Source of the DNA: Acidimicrobiales bacterium
GTDB taxonomy: Bacteria > Actinomycetota > Acidimicrobiia > Acidimicrobiales > JAHEJN01
Assembly (NCBI GenBank): GCA_024638845.1
Contig: JAHEJN010000023.1
Span: 7,142-42,155 of the forward strand
Direction of reading: 5' to 3'
DNA: 35,014 bases
Each line of letters starts with the position of its first letter. Within the stretch, counting starts at the first letter, position 1. The notes below the pieces were generated by a model, which saw nothing but the letters and a program-made list of their open reading frames with translations, was not told the DNA's origin and searched no databases. The position numbers and the translations under genes are program-made. Below are positions 31,301 to 35,014 of this stretch, in pieces.

Positions 31301-31712
31301 CTCGGTAGCCGACCGTGACAAGGCCGCAGGCATCGACGCCGGACGGGCCTTCGTCGATCTCGGTTTCTCCATCGCGGCGACCGCCGGCACCGCCGAAGCG
31401 CTCCGTGACGCCGACGTACCGGTGGCCATCCAGGTCTCGAAGCTGGGCGAAGCGTCGGGCACCGATGCCGTGCACCTGATCGACTCCGGCCTCATCAAGC
31501 TCGTCGTCAACACTCCGCGCGGTCGGGGCCCGCGAGCCGACGGCGCCCACATCCGGCAGGCGGCCGGAGCCAAGGGCGTACCGCTTCTCACCACAGTGTC
31601 GGCCGCGCTGGCCGCCGCACGAGGAATCGCCGACCGCCGTGATCACGCCCTCGAGGTGCGAACCCTGCAGGAGTATCACCGCGGCGTTCATCACGGCTCT
31701 GCAGGCGGTTGA
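28392..31712 (+). CDS. carB: Carbamoyl phosphate synthase large subunit
   Basis: CarB makes carbamoyl phosphate from bicarbonate, ammonia and two ATP. The 1106-residue product has the duplicated ATP-grasp architecture: the first half begins [20 protein letters not shown] and holds [20 protein letters not shown], and the second begins near residue 560 with [20 protein letters not shown] and holds [18 protein letters not shown]. The C-terminal methylglyoxal-synthase-like regulatory domain starts near residue 960 and includes ATAGTAEAL and [10 protein letters not shown], where UMP and other effectors bind in E. coli. The length is slightly above the E. coli protein. The long minus-strand frame across this gene is an antisense artefact of GC-rich coding. 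Confidence 0.98.
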   Translation: MPRRDDIGSILLIGSGPIVIGQACEFDYSGTQACRVLREEGYRVILANSNPATIMTDPDFADATYVEPLSAEVLTRIIEREQPDALLPTLGGQTALNLAMELVELGVLDRHGVELIGANAEAIATAEDRHRFKQAMLEIGLGVPRSAIARTWDQAQLAVEEIGLPVIIRPAYILGGKGTGIATTAPQFEKVAKLGLEASPISEILIEQSIVGWKEFELEVMRDHADNCVVVCSIENLDPMGVHTGDSVTVAPAQTLTDVEYQLMRDTAFAVMRRVGVETGGSNVQFAVHPETGEQVVIEMNPRVSRSSALASKATGFPIAKIAARLAVGYSLDEIPNDITRMTPASFEPTIDYVVTKIPRWAFEKFPGVAPVLGTQMQSVGEVMAIGRTFPESLQKALRSLETGRCGLNADPAEAELLATDTADLLARVAVATPSRLFELGELLRRGISVDELHGATMIDRWFLDQIAAIVEHRAELVDRSPADLTRREWKRAKQIGFSDAQLAHLWSVPEAEVRARRTDAGVMPTFKTVDTCGAEFAARTPYHYSTWEDTSEVGESDRPRVIILGSGPNRIGQGIEFDYCCVHASFALREAGFETIMINCNPETVSTDYDTSDRLYFEPLTREDVLNVIEAEEVASAGGPGVVGVIVALGGQTPLKLSSLLPTELIAGTSPDAIDQAEDRDRWNALCAHLEIPQPPGGTAIVIDDALTVVERVGYPALIRPSYVLGGRAMVIVYEEDGLREAMAELTVSGSLGREGGLSAERPVLVDRFLEEAIEVDVDAIRDHAGQVLIGGIMEHVEEAGVHSGDSACTLPPVSLSAATIATLENYATALANALNVVGLLNVQFAVKRAGGEQVFVIEANPRASRTVPFVAKATGVPLVKVAARVMLGATLEELRAEGVLTEKAVGDHVAVKEAVLPFSRFPDADAMLGPEMKSTGEVMGIDLRVGLAFAKAQLAAGNELPASGTLFLSVADRDKAAGIDAGRAFVDLGFSIAATAGTAEALRDADVPVAIQVSKLGEASGTDAVHLIDSGLIKLVVNTPRGRGPRADGAHIRQAAGAKGVPLLTTVSAALAAARGIADRRDHALEVRTLQEYHRGVHHGSAGG

Positions 31713-31715
31713 GCC

Positions 31716-32657
31716 GTGCCGACAGGAAGTCCGCAGCTCCCGACGACGATCGGCTCGTTGCGACTGCGCAGTCCGATACTCACCGCCTCGGGTACCGCGG
31801 GCCACGGTGCCGAGCTGCACAGCTATTTCGACCTGTCGACGCTCGGCGCGGTGGTCGTGAAGTCGTTGTCGCCCGACGAGTGGCCCGGCAACCCGGCGCC
31901 GCGGGTTCTCCCGACCGCGAGTGGCATGCTCAACAGCGTCGGACTGCAGGGACCGGGAATTGCCGCCTGGGCCGAGAACGATCTGCCCGAGCTGGTCGCC
32001 ACCGGTGCGGCCGTGGTGGCCAGCATCTGGGGTCGTAGCGTCGACGAGTACCGGCGAGCGGCGGAGATGTGTGCGGGGCTGCCGGCCGAGGTGATCGCCG
32101 TGGAGGTCAACGTGTCGTGCCCGAACCTCGAGGCGCGGGGGGCGATGTTCTCGTCGAGCCCGGAGGCCACCGGGGCGGTGTTGGCCGCCACTGCAGCCGC
32201 CGATCGCCCGCGCTGGGCCAAACTCAGCCCGCACGTCGCCGACATCGTGCCCATCGCAGGGGCGGCCGTCGACAACGGTGCCGAGGCGCTCACCATCGCC
32301 AACACGCTGCTCGGCATGGTCATCGACATCGAAGCCCGCCGACCCGCGCTCGGTGCAGGTGGGGGAGGTCTGTCGGGGGCCGCCATCCACCCGGTGGCGG
32401 TACGCGCCGTTTTCGACGTCCACGCCGCGTTTCCCGACGTCTCCCTCATCGGGCTGGGCGGCGTACTGAGCGGAGCCGATGCCATCGAGTTGATCATGGC
32501 CGGCGCATCGGCGGTGGGTGTGGGAACGGCCACCTTCGCCGATCCGAGGGCATGCGAGAGGATCCTCACCCAGACCCGTCGATGGTGTCACGATCATGGG
32601 GTCGCGTCGGTGGCCGAGATCGTCGGAGCCGCGCACCGACCGGCCCGTGCACCCTGA
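31716..32657 (+). CDS. pyrD: Dihydroorotate dehydrogenase, class 1 (catalytic subunit)
   Basis: PyrD oxidises dihydroorotate to orotate with FMN. The 313-residue product carries class 1 features: LRSPILTASGTAGHG, AVVVKSLSPDEWPGNPAPR, GMLNSVGLQGPG, and catalytic cysteine Cys135 in VEVNVSCPNLE (class 2 membrane enzymes have serine there), followed by GGGGLSGAAIHPVAVR and GLGGVLSGADAIE. The size and motifs fit class 1B, which normally works with the iron-sulfur flavoprotein PyrK. No pyrK lies here: carB ends 3 bases before and pyrF begins 12 bases after. The electron acceptor is therefore uncertain. The GTG at 31716 is the start. Confidence 0.94.
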   Translation: MPTGSPQLPTTIGSLRLRSPILTASGTAGHGAELHSYFDLSTLGAVVVKSLSPDEWPGNPAPRVLPTASGMLNSVGLQGPGIAAWAENDLPELVATGAAVVASIWGRSVDEYRRAAEMCAGLPAEVIAVEVNVSCPNLEARGAMFSSSPEATGAVLAATAAADRPRWAKLSPHVADIVPIAGAAVDNGAEALTIANTLLGMVIDIEARRPALGAGGGGLSGAAIHPVAVRAVFDVHAAFPDVSLIGLGGVLSGADAIELIMAGASAVGVGTATFADPRACERILTQTRRWCHDHGVASVAEIVGAAHRPARAP

Positions 32658-32669
32658 CCCGGAGTGATG

Positions 32670-33371
32670 ATGTCTCCCACCGAAGTTCCCGAATCCATCC
32701 GCAGCCAGCTGGCGCTGGCCATCGACGTCGACGACCTGGTGGCCGCCAGCCGTCTCGCTCGCAGTCTGCGGCCGTATTTCGGCGTCGCCAAGGTCGGCCT
32801 CGAGCTGTTCAGCGCGGCGGGTCCCGAGGCATTCGGCCTGATGCAGGACCTCGGCTACGAGGTCTTCGCCGACCTGAAGCTCCACGACATCCCCACCACG
32901 GTGGGCAAGGCCAGCCGTGTGCTCGGTGCGCTCGGCGTGAGGTACCTCACCATGCACGCCCACGGCGATGTCGACATGCTCCGCGCCGGGGTCGAGGGCC
33001 TGGCCGAGGGGGCGGCCGGAGCCGGGCTCGACCGTCCCGTCGCGTTGGCCGTCACCGTGCTCACCAGCGACCGAGACGCGCCGCCCCACATCGTGCCCAA
33101 GCGGGTGCGAGCGGCCATGGAGGCAGGGTGCGGAGGGATCGTGTGTTCGGGCACCGACCTCGACGACGTTCGCACCCTGGCCCCGCGCATGGTGCGGGTC
33201 GTTCCCGGCATCCGCCCCGCCGGCGTGGCGACCGACGACCAGGCTCGTGTGGCCACGCCGCGTCAGGCCATCGACGCCGGTGCCGATGTGCTCGTCATCG
33301 GCCGGGCGGTGACGGCGGCCGATGACCCGGTCGCGATGGCTCAGGCGGTCGTGGCCGAGCTCGAGGGCTGA
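32670..33371 (+). CDS. pyrF: Orotidine 5'-phosphate decarboxylase
   Basis: PyrF decarboxylates OMP to UMP, the last step of the pathway. GTG 32664, ATG 32667 and ATG 32670 are consecutive in-frame candidates; GGAG at 32661-32664 has best spacing to 32670, giving 233 residues. Catalytic residues are Asp19 (AIDV), Lys41 (KVG) and the Asp68-Lys70-Asp73 cluster in FADLKLHDIPTT. PGIRPAG and VIGRAVT form the phosphate-binding end. It belongs to the short group typified by E. coli rather than the longer form found in mycobacteria. The last 31 bases overlap the convergent minus-strand gene. Confidence 0.96.
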   Translation: MSPTEVPESIRSQLALAIDVDDLVAASRLARSLRPYFGVAKVGLELFSAAGPEAFGLMQDLGYEVFADLKLHDIPTTVGKASRVLGALGVRYLTMHAHGDVDMLRAGVEGLAEGAAGAGLDRPVALAVTVLTSDRDAPPHIVPKRVRAAMEAGCGGIVCSGTDLDDVRTLAPRMVRVVPGIRPAGVATDDQARVATPRQAIDAGADVLVIGRAVTAADDPVAMAQAVVAELEG

Positions 33372-35014
33372 TCGGCGGTGATCAGACCGGCGATCTCGGT
33401 GAGCGCCGTGAGGGCTTGATCGATCTCGAGATCGGTGTTCGCCGCCGTCACCGTGAATCGGATGCCGCAGGCATCGAGCGGAACGGCCGGATAGATCGAT
33501 GGTGTGACCAACAAGCCGTGGTCCCACAAGATCGTCGCGGCCTCCCGCGCCCTGGCGATCGAGCCGATGGTGAGGTTCACGATGGGAAAGTCGTACTCGT
33601 TGTCGTAGTCGAAGCCGAGCGCGCGGATCCCTGCGACGAGGCGACCAGTGAGTCTGCGCAGTCGCGCCCGGGTCACATCGCCGGACTTGTCGTTCACGGC
33701 CAGGCCGGCCAGGGCTGAAGCCAGACTGGCGGTGGGTATCGGCCCGGAGAACACCAGGGTGGCCGACTTCTCGAGTTGCCGTCTCTCGGCCGGGGTGCGA
33801 ACGGTGACGAACGCACCCATCGACGAGTACGCCTTCGACAGCCCGGCGCAGTAGACGATGCGCTCGTAGTCGAGGCCGAAGTACTTCACGACACCATTGC
33901 CTCGCTGACCGTATGGCGACTGCTCGGTCGGGTTCTCGCCGAGGATGCCGAAGCCGTGAGCGTCGTCGACATAGATCACTGCGTCGTGACGCTTCGCCAG
34001 CTCGCTCAACTCGATGAGCGCGGCCGGGCGGCCACTCATCGAGTAGACGCCATCGACCACGATGACGCGCGGCCCGCCGGCCTCGGTCGTCAGCAGGCGG
34101 TCGAGCTCGGCCATATCGCCGTGGTCGAAGGCTGTGACCGTGGTGCCGCGACCTGCGGCGAGCTCGGCGGCCTGCTGCAACGATTGATGGGCCGCGCGGT
34201 CGATGAGGATCGTGCCCGCCGGGGTGGCGAGCACGGGAAGGACGCTGAGGTGCAACAGGGTGAGCGCGGGGAAGACGACGGTGTCGCTTGCACCGATCAG
34301 GCCGGCGAGCGCGGACTCGAGCTGTCTGTAGGGAGCGGGCGAAGCGACGGCCCGGGTCCAGCTCGGGTGCACACCCCAGCGGCGGAGCGCCGGTTCGATG
34401 GCTTCGATGACCTCGTCGTGAAGATCGAGACCGAGGTAGTTGCACGACGCGAAGTCGGTCATCCAGCGTCCGTCGATCCATACCTGACGGTCCTTCTGGT
34501 CGTCCGCGGTCCGAAGCAGCTGGGGGAACGGCTCGGCGGCTGCTTCGAGGGCGGTGGTGATGCCGCGGCCGGCGAGGGGGACCCCACTTCGCCGACGGCT
34601 GGTGCCGATCTCGATGAGGTCGCCGACTGTGCGGACGTCGCGAAGATCGCCCTCGTAGAGGGCGATGTCGAGCTCGTCTTCGAGGGCGACGGCCAGTTCG
34701 TACACGTCGACCGACTCGAGACCGAGGTCGGAGGTGAGAATCGACCGCTCGGTGACCTCGACCGTTGGGACCCGACGTCCTGCGATGGCGGAGACCAACC
34801 GTTGGGTGGCTGTCGCGACCTCCAGGCGGGTGAGATCGATGGTCTCCGGTTCGGCCCCTTTCGCCGGGTGCCGCTCGGGCGTGAGGGCGGTTTGCGATAC
34901 GACCCGCAGCTCACCCGCTTCGAGCATCAGTCGCGTCTTGCGGTGCTGCTTCTTGCCGCTGGTCGTTCGCGGTAGCGCGTTGGCACGGAGGAGCACCAGG
35001 TCGTCGACTGCGGG
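33341..35014 (-). CDS. Adenylation-domain end / ACP / alpha-oxoamine synthase fusion (partial, 5' end outside window)
   Basis: The frame enters from beyond the right edge and runs 557 codons to a TGA at 33341-33343. Numbering from the GTG codon at 34996: residues 7-22 (ALPRTTSGKKQHRKTR) look like the C-terminal A10 motif of an acyl-AMP ligase, including its catalytic lysine. Residues about 55-135 form an acyl carrier protein, with the phosphopantetheine serine at Ser95 in DLGLESVD. Residues about 160-540 form a PLP-dependent alpha-oxoamine synthase (BioF/SPT-like), with NYLGL, YVDDAHGFG and the PLP lysine Lys388 in GLSKAYSS. The usual glycine-rich GSGGSR region is HPSWTR here. It could activate an acid, hold it on the ACP and condense it with an amino acid to an aminoketone. 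This is inferred from domains; the product is unknown. Confidence 0.85.
   Translation of the reverse strand, partial: PAVDDLVLLRANALPRTTSGKKQHRKTRLMLEAGELRVVSQTALTPERHPAKGAEPETIDLTRLEVATATQRLVSAIAGRRVPTVEVTERSILTSDLGLESVDVYELAVALEDELDIALYEGDLRDVRTVGDLIEIGTSRRRSGVPLAGRGITTALEAAAEPFPQLLRTADDQKDRQVWIDGRWMTDFASCNYLGLDLHDEVIEAIEPALRRWGVHPSWTRAVASPAPYRQLESALAGLIGASDTVVFPALTLLHLSVLPVLATPAGTILIDRAAHQSLQQAAELAAGRGTTVTAFDHGDMAELDRLLTTEAGGPRVIVVDGVYSMSGRPAALIELSELAKRHDAVIYVDDAHGFGILGENPTEQSPYGQRGNGVVKYFGLDYERIVYCAGLSKAYSSMGAFVTVRTPAERRQLEKSATLVFSGPIPTASLASALAGLAVNDKSGDVTRARLRRLTGRLVAGIRALGFDYDNEYDFPIVNLTIGSIARAREAATILWDHGLLVTPSIYPAVPLDACGIRFTVTAANTDLEIDQALTALTEIAGLITADQPSSSATTA

Noticed and set aside
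30369-34481. Very long minus-strand open frame (about 1370 codons) opposite carB, pyrD and pyrF
   Set aside because: It is antisense to three strongly conserved genes and to part of the convergent synthase locus in the wrong frame. Its translation is His/Arg/Gly/Asp-rich with no domain, as expected for the complement of GC-rich coding DNA.

Overview
This window looks like the chromosome of a high-GC actinobacterium, most likely of the class Acidimicrobiia. The grounds are strong G/C preference at third codon positions, GTG and TTG starts, actinobacterial gene neighbourhoods (secDF-apt-rel; rarA followed by two small envelope-type ORFs, then alaS-ruvX-mltG-aroE), TANNNT -10 boxes placed against start codons, and queA/tgt, which many other actinobacteria lack. 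The taxon is an inference; no 16S rRNA or similar marker is present. No tRNA, rRNA, CRISPR array, insertion sequence or phage gene was recognised.

Layout: (1) 1-3248, Holliday-junction resolution and queuosine insertion: end of ruvA, ruvB, queA, tgt. (2) 3316-6433, Sec accessory complex yajC-secD-secF. (3) 6487-9316, apt and a bifunctional (p)ppGpp enzyme. (4) 9348-13676, hisS, aspS, rarA. (5) 13673-14301, two small proteins, then a 282-base gap that may hold a decayed minus-strand gene. (6) 14584-18942, alaS, ruvX, mltG. (7) 18939-22720, aroE, an A24 prepilin peptidase, aroB (with a probable 9-codon leader) and an M24 peptidase. (8) 22763-24310, efp, nusB and a GNAT acetyltransferase. (9) 24311-33371, a complete de novo pyrimidine operon: PyrR-binding leader, pyrR, a tandem repeat array, pyrB, pyrC, carA, carB, pyrD, pyrF, giving the route from glutamine and bicarbonate to UMP. 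(10) 33341-35014, minus strand, the 3' part of a multidomain protein (adenylation-domain end, acyl carrier protein, alpha-oxoamine synthase) open at the window edge.

The housekeeping genes are tightly packed. Most junctions within operons are 4-base ATGA/GTGA/TTGA overlaps or TGATG overlaps, implying translational coupling.

The most unusual structure lies between pyrR and pyrB. Three 50-bp direct repeats each encode the same 17-residue basic peptide (one substitution in copy 3). Each stop overlaps the next start as GTGA, so pyrR, three mini-cistrons and pyrB form one unbroken chain of coupled cistrons. This resembles mycobacterial MIRU elements in logic, though not in any sequence I recognise. 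Upstream of pyrR is a hairpin matching the PyrR-binding-loop consensus, followed by a terminator-like hairpin inside the first codons of pyrR. Other points worth checking are a Tgt without its zinc cysteines, a non-discriminating AspRS signature, a class 1 PyrD without an adjacent pyrK, and the adenylation-ACP-oxoamine synthase fusion.
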